Assembly (NCBI RefSeq): GCF_004023625.1
Contig: NZ_RPDJ01000020.1
Coordinates: 124,001 to 188,000, forward strand
Origin: Streptomyces cavernae
Lineage (GTDB): Bacteria; Actinomycetota; Actinomycetes; Streptomycetales; Streptomycetaceae
Direction of reading: 5' to 3'
Length of the DNA: 64,000 nucleotides
Shown: positions 15,373-24,189 of the stretch, piece after piece
Layout: the number at the start of each line of letters is the position of its first letter
Position numbering within the stretch: position 1 is the first letter of the stretch
Program-made: the position numbers and the translations under genes
The notes under the pieces: generated by a model
Seen by the model: only the letters and a program-made list of their open reading frames with translations
What the model was told of the DNA's origin: nothing
The model's database searches: none

Positions 15373-17757
15373 CTAGCTGGGGTTCGTCTTGATCTCACCG
15401 ACCCGCTCGGCGGGCGTCTTGCCGACCAGTGCCGTGCGCAGCGCGCCGATGACGTCCTGGGGCGTCACGTCCGTCTTCTGGCCGGTGCCACGGGTGATCT
15501 TCACTCCGGTGAAGGTGGTGCCGTACAGCTCCTTCAACGCCTGCTGGTCGTAGGACTCGACGAGCTTTCCGTCGATCGCCTTGACGCCGAGGAACTTCCA
15601 CAGGGAGTTCGCCGGGCTGAACCGGATGAACTCCACGCCGTCCACCTCGATCGTGACGACCCCGGACATCGCGGGCTCCGCGAACTTCTTCATCATCCGG
15701 TCGACCTCGGCGTTCGTGATCGTCGGCTGCTTGGTGGTGGTCGGCACCTGGATGGTGCCCGACTTCCCGGTCTCCACCTGGGTGCGGTACGCCTCCTCCA
15801 CCGCCTCCATCGAGCGGGCGGGGTCGATGCCCTTGCCCGCCTTGCCGTACACGGCCACGGCCTTGCCGGACTCGAACTTGATGGTGCCCTCGGTGATCGT
15901 GCCGGAGTCGCCCCCGGCGCGCTCCAGCGCGGCCCGCAGCTTCTCGCCGTCGACCGGCATCACCGGGTCGACCACGCGCTTCTGGCCGAAGAGCGAACCG
16001 ACCACGGACACCGGGTTGTAGTCGCTGTGCGCCGCCGAGTCGACCGTCGCCGCGACATCGAGCTGGAGGCCGGCCTGGTCGGGCGGCAGCTGGACCGTGT
16101 CGCCGTCGACGCTCAGCTGGATCGCCTTCTCGGACCGCTTGCCGAGGGCGTCGTCGAGCTTCTTGACGGCCTCGTCGCGGGTGTTGCCGCCGATGTCGAC
16201 GCCGAGCACGGTGGTGCCCTGCGGCACGTCCGAACGATTCATCAGCAGCCCGGCGCCATAGGCGAATCCGGCCACGGTCACGGCCGCCGCGCACATGAGG
16301 ACCAGCTTGTTGCGGCCCTTCTTCTTGGCGGACTTCGCGGAGGCGGCCGCGGGCTGGACCGGCTCGGGCAGCTTCGGGGCCGTGTGCGGCAGCGGGCCGT
16401 CGGTGTGCGCGCCGGGCCCGAACGGGGAGCGCGGCCCGCTCGGCACGACGGGGATGCCGCTGGTCAGTGTGTGCCCGGAAGGGTTGTCGCCGGGACCGCC
16501 GAAGCCGGGGCCCGGGGGTTCGGAGGCCGGCTTCTGCGGGGTGAGGATCGCGGTGTCGTCACTCATCCCGCCACCGGGGCCGGGGCGCGGTCCGCCCGGG
16601 CCGGACGGGGCGGCGCCGGGGCCCGCGGATGAGGCGACGCGGGTCTCGCCGGTGGCGGGGCCGCCGGTCGAGCCGCCGGGTCCGTGGTCCGCGAAGCCGT
16701 GGGCGTCCGCGAACCCGTGGGCGTCCGGGAAGCCGGAACCCTGCGGGCCGCCCTGACCGCCGTCCGAGAAGTACGGGAGGTCGTCGCGGCGCGGTTCGCC
16801 GAAGCCGTCGAACTCCGGGTAGCCGCCGGTCCCGGGGGTGCCTTTGGGACCCGATCCGTTGGGGCCGGCTCCGTTGGGGCCGGCGGTCTTGGTACCGCCA
16901 CCGGTCTGGGTGCCGCTGCCGCCGGTACCGCCGGTACCGCCGCTGCCCCCGAGCGGGCCCGCCGCCAGCGCCGCGGACACGTCGAAGGAGCCGGTGCCGC
17001 CGCCGTGGCCGGGCGCGACCAGGCCGGAGCCGGTGGCACCACCGGGCCGGGGGCCGGAGCCGTTGGCGCCGGGACGGGCACCGCCCACGCCGGGCACACC
17101 CGAGCCGTTCGTACCGCCCGTGGCACGTGGAACACCCGCGGCGGGAGTGCCCGGGCCGCTGGTGCCGCCGGGGCGGGGGCCGCGGGCCGCTCCGGCCGTT
17201 CCCGGGGCGCCGGGACCGGCACCGTTCGCACCGGGTGCGCCCGAGCCGTTGCCGCCGCCGGACCGGCCTGCCGTGCCGCCCGCGGAACCGGGCGCCTGGG
17301 TGCGCGGGCCCGAACCGCCGGGTGAGCCCGCACCGTTGCCGGTTGCGCCGTTCGTACCGCCGCCCGTGCCACCGTCCTTGGTCTTGCGGGGCACGAACCA
17401 GTCGCTGGTCTTGTCCTCGGCGGGAGCCGGAGCGGCAGCGGGCGCCTCGGTGACGACGGACGACGCACCGGCCGGCTCCGCGGCGCCGTCGGGAGCCTCC
17501 GCGGCGCTCTTGTCGGCGTCGGCGACCGGGGTCCGCATGACGACGGGCGGAATGGGCCGCGACCCGGGGATGTTGATCCGGATCCGGGTCGTCAGCGTCG
17601 TCTCGGTCTTCGGCTGCTCGGACGGCGGATCACCGGCCTGGCGGCCCGCGGCGTCCTCGGAGATCGCGGGAATGCCGTACGGCGGCGTCCCCGACGGATA
17701 CGCGGCTCCGCCACGCCCGTTGGGGCCGGCGGACGAACTGTCAGTTTCACGACTCAA
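15373..17757 (-). CDS. membrane-anchored putative peptidoglycan-binding protein with long Pro/Gly-rich cytoplasmic region
   Basis: 794 residues in three parts: about 480 residues of Gly/Pro/Thr/Ala-rich low-complexity sequence, a basic KKKGRNK stop and one membrane helix (LVLMCAAAVTVAGFAYGAGLL), and about 290 extracytoplasmic residues (VLGVDIGGNTRDEAVKKLDD and onward). The last part resembles the PF12229-type domain that usually precedes a VanW domain; I see no VanW domain here. A TTG start at 17757 behind GGGAGAA was chosen because the frame upstream of it runs into a dispersed palindromic repeat (17788-17824), which would not be part of the protein. A role in cell-wall assembly is inferred from domain type only. 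Confidence 0.7.
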   Translation of the reverse strand: MSRETDSSSAGPNGRGGAAYPSGTPPYGIPAISEDAAGRQAGDPPSEQPKTETTLTTRIRINIPGSRPIPPVVMRTPVADADKSAAEAPDGAAEPAGASSVVTEAPAAAPAPAEDKTSDWFVPRKTKDGGTGGGTNGATGNGAGSPGGSGPRTQAPGSAGGTAGRSGGGNGSGAPGANGAGPGAPGTAGAARGPRPGGTSGPGTPAAGVPRATGGTNGSGVPGVGGARPGANGSGPRPGGATGSGLVAPGHGGGTGSFDVSAALAAGPLGGSGGTGGTGGSGTQTGGGTKTAGPNGAGPNGSGPKGTPGTGGYPEFDGFGEPRRDDLPYFSDGGQGGPQGSGFPDAHGFADAHGFADHGPGGSTGGPATGETRVASSAGPGAAPSGPGGPRPGPGGGMSDDTAILTPQKPASEPPGPGFGGPGDNPSGHTLTSGIPVVPSGPRSPFGPGAHTDGPLPHTAPKLPEPVQPAAASAKSAKKKGRNKLVLMCAAAVTVAGFAYGAGLLMNRSDVPQGTTVLGVDIGGNTRDEAVKKLDDALGKRSEKAIQLSVDGDTVQLPPDQAGLQLDVAATVDSAAHSDYNPVSVVGSLFGQKRVVDPVMPVDGEKLRAALERAGGDSGTITEGTIKFESGKAVAVYGKAGKGIDPARSMEAVEEAYRTQVETGKSGTIQVPTTTKQPTITNAEVDRMMKKFAEPAMSGVVTIEVDGVEFIRFSPANSLWKFLGVKAIDGKLVESYDQQALKELYGTTFTGVKITRGTGQKTDVTPQDVIGALRTALVGKTPAERVGEIKTNPS

Positions 17758-17787
17758 GGCAGGTTCTCCCGGTTTGCTCCGCCGCCC

Positions 17788-17824
17788 GCCCCCACTCTCG
17801 ACTTCGCTCGAGCGGGGGGATCCC
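17788..17824. repeat. dispersed palindromic repeat, short version
   Basis: CCCCCACTCTCGACTTCGCT followed by CGAGCGGGGGG forms a strong hairpin. It lies 31 bp upstream of the TTG start of the membrane protein gene and probably in its leader RNA. Confidence 0.65.
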
Positions 17825-17946
17825 ATCGCAGCTTCGGGCGGCTCGGCGGCGCGCACCACCATACTGGCCGCCTACGACCCACATTCCGCGACCGTCGCGG
17901 AAACCCGCACGGGACCCGCACGCCGCGAATACGCCGAAGTGGTACG

Positions 17947-18369
17947 TCACTTGCCAAGTCGGGTGTCGGGCCCGCTTGGTTGCCGCCCTCGACCCAAGGT
18001 GGCGCAGATCACAGCAACTCCCATGCCCCCGAGGAGGAAGAGGTAGGAGCCGAGTCCCGCGCCGAAGAGGAAGTCGCCCTCCGGACGGCTCGTGGTGAGC
18101 AGGATGACGGCGATCATCCAGCCCGCCGCCGGCGCCAGCGCTCCGGCGCGCGCGTTCATGGCCCGTGCCCCGCCGAGGAACAGTCCGGCCGCGCCCAGCA
18201 GGGCCAGCAGCAACCCGCCCGGGAACCAGCCGGGTTGGATCAGCGCCCCGGCCGCGCCGACCACGGCTCCCAGCAGGAAGAGTCCCACGTACGCGACGAC
18301 CCGCCCGGCGGACGGGGGCCGCAACGGCTGCGCGAGCATGCTTCCGCCCGCGCCCGACCCGGTACTCAT
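17947..18369 (-). CDS. DUF6113-like integral membrane protein
   Basis: 140 residues with four predicted membrane helices (VVAYVGLFLLGAVVGAAGAL, FPGGLLLALLGAAGLFL, GWMIAVILLTT, SYLFLLGGMGVAVICATL). The ATG at 18369 behind GGAAGGGCGG lies 47 bp past the mshB stop. A longer reading frame starting at 18432 overlaps the end of mshB and lacks a ribosome-binding site. Located directly downstream of mshB in many streptomycetes by my recollection. Function unknown. Confidence 0.7.
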   Translation of the reverse strand: MSTGSGAGGSMLAQPLRPPSAGRVVAYVGLFLLGAVVGAAGALIQPGWFPGGLLLALLGAAGLFLGGARAMNARAGALAPAAGWMIAVILLTTSRPEGDFLFGAGLGSYLFLLGGMGVAVICATLGRGRQPSGPDTRLGK

Positions 18370-18415
18370 CACACGACCGCCCTTCCGTTCGTGGGCCGCT
18401 GTCCCCTCGTACGCA

Positions 18416-19495
18416 TCAGACGGCCGCCCCATTCACCGGACCCGCCCCGTTCACAGGAACATCCAGCCCCGCGAACAGGTCCGTCTCGGTCGCGGGGCCG
18501 CGCCAGGCATCGGAAGCGGCCCCGGGCACGGCCTCCCGTTCATCACCGGACACGGCCTCGCGTTCATCACCGGACACGGCCTCGCGTGCATCACCGGACA
18601 CGGCCTCGCGTGCATCACCGGACACGGCCCCGGGCCCGGCATCGTGTAGGGCTCCGACCGGGCCTCGCACCAACTCGTAGTACTCGACGGCGAAGAGCGG
18701 CTGGGCGAGCTGGTTGGAAAGCGCGAACCACGGTTCCACCACCTCGATCTGGGTGGCGTGCGCCCGCATCGCGGCGGCTTTCGCGGCGGCGAAGGCGGTG
18801 CCGTCGATCCGAGTGGTGATCATCTGGTCGTCGACCACTCCGGGCACGTCAGCGACGGTCGCGGACTCGGGGAAGGGCAACTCGTGCAGGACCTCGCGGA
18901 GCCGGGCGAAGCCCTCTTCGACGACCGAGCGCGGCACGCGGTTGAAGTAGATCTTGGCGATGGTCCAGGCGTCGCCGAGATCCCTGCGGTAAGCGCGTTC
19001 TGCGGCCAGTTCGGCGGCGCGCACCGCCACGCGGTGGGCCTTGATGTGGTCCGGGTGTCCGTAGCCGCCGTTCCGGTCGTAGGTGATCAACACCTGGGGG
19101 CGGACCTCGCGGATCACCTCGACGAGGTGCGCGGCCGCTTCGTCGAGGTCGGCGGACCAGAAGGCGTTCGGCCGGTGGTTCTGCGGGACGCCCATCATCC
19201 CGGAGTCGCGGTAGCGGCCGGGGCCGCCGAGGAAGCGGTGGTCGGTGACGCCCAGTTCCTTCATCGCGGCGGCCAGCTCACCGACGCGGTACGGGCCGAG
19301 CGCGTCCTCTCGGTCGGGGGCGAGATGCTCCAGCTCGTCCGGAATGACCTCGCCCTCTTCGCCGAGGGTGCAGGTCACCAGCGTCACCCGGGCGCCCTCG
19401 GCCGCGTACTTGGCCATGGTCGCACCGTTGTTGATCGCCTCGTCGTCCGGGTGCGCGTGCACCAGCAGCAGACGGCGGGCGGGCAGTTCCGTCAT
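18416..19495 (-). CDS. mshB: mycothiol biosynthesis deacetylase MshB with an 8-residue repeat tail
   Basis: Zinc deacetylase converting GlcNAc-inositol to GlcN-inositol in mycothiol synthesis. The metal site is seen in VHAHPDDEAINNG (H15, D18) and in GGYGHPDHIKAHR. The family core ends near residue 285 (FAVEYYELVRGP). After it comes AVSGDARE/AVSGDERE repeated four times, encoded by a 24-bp tandem repeat at about 18533-18636, and then a short tail. The repeat is in frame, so copy number changes would alter only the tail. Presence of mshB supports an actinobacterial host. Confidence 0.93.
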   Translation of the reverse strand: MTELPARRLLLVHAHPDDEAINNGATMAKYAAEGARVTLVTCTLGEEGEVIPDELEHLAPDREDALGPYRVGELAAAMKELGVTDHRFLGGPGRYRDSGMMGVPQNHRPNAFWSADLDEAAAHLVEVIREVRPQVLITYDRNGGYGHPDHIKAHRVAVRAAELAAERAYRRDLGDAWTIAKIYFNRVPRSVVEEGFARLREVLHELPFPESATVADVPGVVDDQMITTRIDGTAFAAAKAAAMRAHATQIEVVEPWFALSNQLAQPLFAVEYYELVRGPVGALHDAGPGAVSGDAREAVSGDAREAVSGDEREAVSGDEREAVPGAASDAWRGPATETDLFAGLDVPVNGAGPVNGAAV

Positions 19496-19639
19496 GGTCC
19501 TACCCTACGAGGTGCTCGACGCCTGCTCGGGCGCCTCCCGGCGGCCTGATCAGAAGTACGGCACAGGTCCGCCGCCGACGGGCTCCGGTCGTCGCACCCC
19601 GGAGCCCTCGCTCCACCCCGGAGCCCTCGCCGCACCCCG

Positions 19640-19705
19640 GGTCAGAGGCGTCCCACCCGGATCAGCAGCCTCCCACCCGGGTCAGCAGCGTCCCACCCGG
19701 GTCAG
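19640..19705. repeat. short 20-bp tandem array
   Basis: Four units with period 20 bp (CCACCCGG recurring at about 19653, 19673 and 19693, with a diverged unit at 19631). The array abuts the stop codon of the 64-residue membrane protein gene. Confidence 0.7.
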
Positions 19706-19896
19706 AACTTGATGCCGCCGATCATGCCCGCCACGTTCGTGGTGAGTTCGCTGATCGTCGGGGCGACGGAGGAGCTCGCCAAGTAGAAGCCGAGCAGCAC
19801 GCACACCACCGCGTGCCCGGCCTTCAATCCTGACTTCTTGACCAGGATGAAGACGATGATCGCCAGCAGCACCACCGCCGAAATCGAGAGTGCCAC
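19702..19896 (-). CDS. small membrane protein, unknown function
   Basis: 64 residues with two hydrophobic segments (MALSISAVVLLAIIVFILV and AVVCVLLGFYLASSS) separated by KKSGLKAGH. I recognise the type as a recurrent Streptomyces small membrane protein but not its function. GGAGGTGAACCGCC precedes the ATG at good spacing, which supports translation. Divergent from the S9 peptidase gene. Confidence 0.75.
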   Translation of the reverse strand: MALSISAVVLLAIIVFILVKKSGLKAGHAVVCVLLGFYLASSSVAPTISELTTNVAGMIGGIKF

Positions 19897-20075
19897 GGCG
19901 GTTCACCTCCAAAGATCCCAGGGACAGGGGGGTCGGTCATGGGGGCACTGAATGCTTGCCTTGCAACAGCCAGCAGGTTCATACCCACACAGCGCTAGGG
20001 ATCATAACTATTCGTACCTGCGCATCGATCGGCGCACGGCCGCACAAGGGGGCGCATGGCCAATATGGTCGAGGC

Positions 20076-22190
20076 ATGACGACCGAGCCTTACTCGTTCC
20101 CACGCCGGCACGCGCGGACCCAGCGGTTCACGCTCGGCGCGCCCCGGGCGTTCACCGTGGCGCCCGACGGTTCCCGCGTGGTGTTCCTGCGCTCCCGCTC
20201 CGGCACCGACCGGGCCAGTCTGCTGTGGGTCCAGGACCTCTCCGAGGGCGCGGAGAGAGTGGCGGCGGACCCGAAGGCGCTGCTCGGGGGCGCCGACGAG
20301 AACCTGTCGGCCGAGGAGCGCGCGCGGCGCGAGAGGAGTCGCGAGGGCGGCGCGGGCATCGTCGGCTACGCCACCGACGCGGCCGTCGAACTCGTCTCAT
20401 TCGCGTTGTCCGGACGGCTCTTCACGGCGGAACTGCGGGCCGGCACGGCACGCGAACTTGCCGTCCCGGGACCGGTGATCGACCCCCGGCCGTCGCCGGA
20501 CGGGCGGCGGATCGCGTACGTCGCCGCCGGCGCGCTGCGGGTCGTCGGGGCCGAGGGCGAGGACGACGGCGCGCTCGCGGAACCCGAGGCGCCGACCGTC
20601 TCCTACGGATTGGCCGAATTCATCGCCGCCGAGGAGATGGGCCGTTCCCGTGGCTTCTGGTGGTCGCCGGACTCGGCACGGCTGCTGGTGGCACGCGCCG
20701 ACGACGCGCCCGTGGAACGCTGGTGGATCTCCGATCCCGCGCGTCCCGAACGTGAGCCACACCACGTCCCGTATCCGGCGGCCGGCACGGACAACGCGGA
20801 CGTACGGCTGTTCGTTCTGGGTCTCGACGGGACGCGCGCGGAGGTCGTGTGGGACCGCGTGCGCTACCCCTATCTCGCGCATGTGCACTGGTCGGCGGCA
20901 GGAGCGCCGCTGCTTCTGGTACAGGCGAGGGACCAGCGGAGCCAGCTCTTCCTGGCCGTTGACCCGGACGAGGGTTCGACGCGGATGGTGCACGCGGACG
21001 AAGATCCACAATGGCTGGATCTTTTCCCCGGCGTGCCGTGCTGGAGCCCGTCCGGGCAGCTGGTGCGGATCACGGACGAGGGTGGCGCGCGGGTGCTCGC
21101 GGTGGGCGAACGGCCCCTGACCGGACCTCAGTTGCACGTGCGCGCGGTGCTGGACGTGTCGGACGACGACGCGCTCGTGTCCGCGTCGGCCGGTGAGACG
21201 GCCCCCGAGCCCGAAATCGGCGAAGTCCATGTGTACCGCGTCAACGAACTCGGCGTGGAACGGGTCTCCCAGGAGCCCGGCGTGCACTCCGCGGTGCGCG
21301 CCGGGGGCGTGACCGTGCTCGTGTCCTCCGTACCGGACCGGCCGGGCGCCCAGGTGCAGGTGCTGCGGGAGGGTAAGCGGGTCGCGACGATCGCGTCGTA
21401 CGCGGAACACCCCGATCTGTCCCCGCGCATCTCACTGACGCAAGGGGGCGCACGACGCGTCCCCTGCGCCGTTTTGCTCCCCACGGGTTACACCGAGGGG
21501 CCGTTGCCGGTGTTGATGGATCCCTACGGCGGCCCGCACGCGCGCCGCGTCGTCGCGGCACACAACCCGCATCTGACGTCGCAGTGGTTCGCCGACCAGG
21601 GCTTCGCGGTGGTCGTCGCCGACGGCCGGGGCACCCCGGGCCGCTCGCCCGCGTGGGAGAAGGCGATCCACGAGGACTTCACGGTCACCCTGGACGACCA
21701 GATCGACGCCCTCCACGCCCTGGCGGACCACTATCCCCTGGATCTGGACCGGGTGGCGATCCGCGGCTGGTCGTACGGCGGTTATCTCGCGGCCCTCGCG
21801 GTGCTGCGCCGCCCGGACGTCTTCCACGCCGGTATCGCGGGCGCCCCCGTGACCGACTGGCGGCTCTACGACACCCACTACACGGAGCGCTATCTGGGCG
21901 ACCCGACCACGTCCCCGCAGACGTACCGGAAGAGCTCGCTCATCGACGACGAGGGCCTGGTGGACCCGCACGGGCCGCACCGGCCGCTGATGATCGTCCA
22001 CGGCCTGGCCGACGACAACGTGGTCGCCGCGCACACCCTGCGCCTGTCCTCCGCCCTCCTGGCGGCCGGCCGAACCCATGAGGTACTCCCGCTGTCGGGC
22101 GTCACCCACATGACCCCACAGGAGCAGGTGGCGGAGAATCTGCTGCTGTTGCAGGTGGACTTCCTGAAGCGGTCCCTGGCCCGGCCCTAG
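20076..22190 (+). CDS. S9-family prolyl oligopeptidase / dipeptidyl peptidase IV-like
   Basis: 704-residue serine peptidase. An N-terminal beta-propeller of about 430 residues resembles the DPP-IV N domain (contains APTVSYGLAEFIAAEEMGRS, where an EE pair is typical of dipeptidyl aminopeptidases). It is followed by an alpha/beta hydrolase with the nucleophile in IRGWSYGGYLAAL, the acid in VHGLADDNV and the histidine in SGVTHMTP. The EE pair suggests release of N-terminal dipeptides. No signal peptide, so probably cytoplasmic. ATG at 20076 starts the conserved part; the open frame further upstream has no supporting site. Monocistronic, with a terminator at 22233. Confidence 0.88.
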   Translation: MTTEPYSFPRRHARTQRFTLGAPRAFTVAPDGSRVVFLRSRSGTDRASLLWVQDLSEGAERVAADPKALLGGADENLSAEERARRERSREGGAGIVGYATDAAVELVSFALSGRLFTAELRAGTARELAVPGPVIDPRPSPDGRRIAYVAAGALRVVGAEGEDDGALAEPEAPTVSYGLAEFIAAEEMGRSRGFWWSPDSARLLVARADDAPVERWWISDPARPEREPHHVPYPAAGTDNADVRLFVLGLDGTRAEVVWDRVRYPYLAHVHWSAAGAPLLLVQARDQRSQLFLAVDPDEGSTRMVHADEDPQWLDLFPGVPCWSPSGQLVRITDEGGARVLAVGERPLTGPQLHVRAVLDVSDDDALVSASAGETAPEPEIGEVHVYRVNELGVERVSQEPGVHSAVRAGGVTVLVSSVPDRPGAQVQVLREGKRVATIASYAEHPDLSPRISLTQGGARRVPCAVLLPTGYTEGPLPVLMDPYGGPHARRVVAAHNPHLTSQWFADQGFAVVVADGRGTPGRSPAWEKAIHEDFTVTLDDQIDALHALADHYPLDLDRVAIRGWSYGGYLAALAVLRRPDVFHAGIAGAPVTDWRLYDTHYTERYLGDPTTSPQTYRKSSLIDDEGLVDPHGPHRPLMIVHGLADDNVVAAHTLRLSSALLAAGRTHEVLPLSGVTHMTPQEQVAENLLLLQVDFLKRSLARP

Positions 22191-22232
22191 CGCCACGGGG
22201 GCACCAGTGCCCGACGGGCTCAGGAACGGGCG

Positions 22233-22266
22233 ACGGACCGGGGCGACATGGCGCGCCCCGGTCCGT
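22233..22266 (+). terminator. hairpin terminator of the S9 peptidase gene
   Basis: Perfect 13-bp stem (ACGGACCGGGGCG / CGCCCCGGTCCGT) with an 8-base loop, 42 bp after the stop. Confidence 0.7.
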
Positions 22267-22394
22267 CTACGGCACCCGCACGGCCGTACGTCGTTCACCT
22301 TGACGCGTCCGTATATCGGAACCGCTTCCACCAAGTTGCCTGCGTGTTAACGACGTTTGCGGGCATTTGTGCGACTATGCCGCGTCGGCGGTCG

Positions 22395-22778
22395 TCAGTC
22401 GGCCTCTTCGCGCTTTCCCTCGCGTTCCACACAGAACTCGTTGCCCTCCGGGTCCGCCATGGTGACCCACCCGCCCCCGTCCGGCCGCGTGTGATCGGCG
22501 ATGACGCGGGCCCCGAGGGAGATGGCGCGTTCGACGTCCTCCGCGCGGGTCCGGCCGGGCCGGAGGTCGAAGTGGATGCGGTTCTTGGCCGTCTTGCGCT
22601 CCGGGACGCGGACGAAGAGCAGGGCCGGACCGCCGGCGGGGTCGGCGATCAGGGCCTCCGGATCGCCCGGCTTGTCGTCGTCGGCCAACGGGCGGCCGAG
22701 CAACTCGCTCCAGAACAGACCGAGTTCGTAGGGGTCACCCGTGCAGTCGAACGTGATGTGACGGATCGTGGGATGCAT
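22395..22778 (-). CDS. VOC (glyoxalase/bleomycin-resistance) family protein
   Basis: 127 residues with one vicinal-oxygen-chelate domain: beta strand IRHITFDCTGD, then LGLFWSELLGRPL, RIHFDLRP and the closing WVTMADPEGNEFCVE. These small proteins are often dioxygenase-like or bind drugs; nothing here indicates the ligand. Divergent from the methyltransferase gene with only 48 bp between starts, so the two share a compact promoter region. The frame extends far upstream, but that part is antisense to the methyltransferase gene. Confidence 0.8.
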   Translation of the reverse strand: MHPTIRHITFDCTGDPYELGLFWSELLGRPLADDDKPGDPEALIADPAGGPALLFVRVPERKTAKNRIHFDLRPGRTRAEDVERAISLGARVIADHTRPDGGGWVTMADPEGNEFCVEREGKREEAD

Positions 22779-22826
22779 TCGGCCGATGATGTCACCCAAC
22801 TCCCGGGCGGCTGACAGAATTTCGCG

Positions 22827-23573
22827 GTGGTCGATCGTGCGTTTGGGGATGCCTCGCTGGCTGGGCTGTACGACGCGCTCAATCCCTGGGGAGCGGGTGA
22901 GGCGTTCTACCTGGAGCTGGTGCTGGGCGCCTCGGCGGTGCTCGACGTCGGCTGCGGGACCGGGGTGCTGCTCCGGTGTGCCCGGGAGGCGGGGCACGGC
23001 GGGCGGCTGTGCGGGCTGGATCCGGCGGCGGCGATGCTGGTGCAGGCGCGGCGGCGGGCGCCCGCCGTGGAGTGGGTGCTGGGGGATCTGGTGTCGGCCC
23101 GGGGCCGGTGGGACGGCGGCTTCGACCTCGCCACCATGACCGGCCACGCGTTCCAGGTGCTGATCAGCGACGCCGAGATACGCACGGCCCTCGCCGCCGT
23201 GCGGGAGATGCTCGCGCCCGGCGGACACTTCGTGTTCGAGACGCGGAACCCGGCGGCCCGGGCCTGGGAACAATGGACTCCCGACCGGGTGCGGGATATC
23301 ACGGACGCCGAGGGCCGGCCCGTACGGGTGTGGCACGAGGTCGAGACGCCGGTGAGCGGTGAGCTGGTGACCTTCGCGGAGACGTTCGAGGGTCCCGCCT
23401 GGCCTCGCCCTCAGATCAGCCACAGCACACTGCGGTTCCTCGGGGCCGAGGCCGTCGCCGGGTTCGTGCGTGAGGCGGGGCTCGTGGTGCAGGCCCAGTA
23501 CGGCGACTGGGACCGACGGCCCATGAGCGCCACCGGCCCCGAGATCATCACGGTGGCACAACGGATCGACTGA
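22827..23573 (+). CDS. class I SAM-dependent methyltransferase
   Basis: 248 residues. Motif I is VLDVGCGTGVLLRCA, with a post-I acidic CGLDPAA and a loop FDLATMTGHAFQ. The closing HSTLRFLGAEAVAGFVREAGL resembles the UbiE/small-molecule methyltransferase group. The GTG at 22827 has no clear ribosome-binding site. Substrate unknown. The downstream 600 bp are repetitive and gene-free. Confidence 0.8.
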   Translation: MVDRAFGDASLAGLYDALNPWGAGEAFYLELVLGASAVLDVGCGTGVLLRCAREAGHGGRLCGLDPAAAMLVQARRRAPAVEWVLGDLVSARGRWDGGFDLATMTGHAFQVLISDAEIRTALAAVREMLAPGGHFVFETRNPAARAWEQWTPDRVRDITDAEGRPVRVWHEVETPVSGELVTFAETFEGPAWPRPQISHSTLRFLGAEAVAGFVREAGLVVQAQYGDWDRRPMSATGPEIITVAQRID

Positions 23574-24189
23574 CGACGCGCGGGCGCTGACGTCGGGCGG
23601 GCGCTGACGTCGGGCGGGCGCTGCCGCCAGGGATGCCGCCATCGGGCGGGCGCCGCCGTCACGCAAACGCTGCTGACGCCGGGCGGGCGCCGCCGGGGGC
23701 GCTGACGCCGGGGGATGCCGCCGCCGGGCGGGCGCCGCCGTCACGCAGACGCTGCTGACGCCGGGCAGACGCTGACGCCAGGCAGACGCCGCCGCCGGGC
23801 GGGCGCCGCCGTCACGCAGACGCTGCTGCCGGGGGCGCTGACGCCGGGCTCAGCTGCCGCCCTGCCCCGCCCATCCCCGGCGGCAGTTTCACCCCGGCCC
23901 GGTGGGCCGGCCACCCAGCACAGCCCAGAGGCGGCGATGGCTCGGCGTGGCGAGCCTGGGGCCGCCTGTTCCGGGACACGACCCGGGAACCGGGGTGGGT
24001 CCGCCGGGCGCGGGCGCGAGGTCGTTTCCCCCCGCCGCCCCTACCGGTCCCTGACCGGCCCGCTGCCCCGAACCCCCGACAGGGGCCGGCAGCCCCGGGG
24101 GCGGGTCACCGGGCCGGCAGCCCCGAGGGGCGGGGCCACCAGGCTCCCAACCCCCGAGGGCGGGGCCACCGCACCTCGTCCGACCGTCC
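23574..24189. repeat. long repetitive gene-free interval
   Basis: From 23575 to about 23850 the sequence is built of degenerate GGGCGGGCGC(T/C)G-ACGCC units. Three longer copies of GGGCGGGCGCCGCCGTCACG plus CA(A/G)ACGCTGCTG start near 23644, 23726 and 23797. From 24080 to 24175 there are three diverged copies of a CCCCGAGGGGCGGGGCCACC motif. No open frame here has codon or homology support. It lies between the methyltransferase gene and the 3' end of the convergent peptide transporter operon. Confidence 0.7.

Noticed and set aside
14402..15392. Open frames encoding repeated RTDRTGAVRTGQ-type peptides
   Set aside because: They are produced by the 20-bp intergenic array, which is not a multiple of three, and start inside or overlap the SirB1-like gene in other frames.
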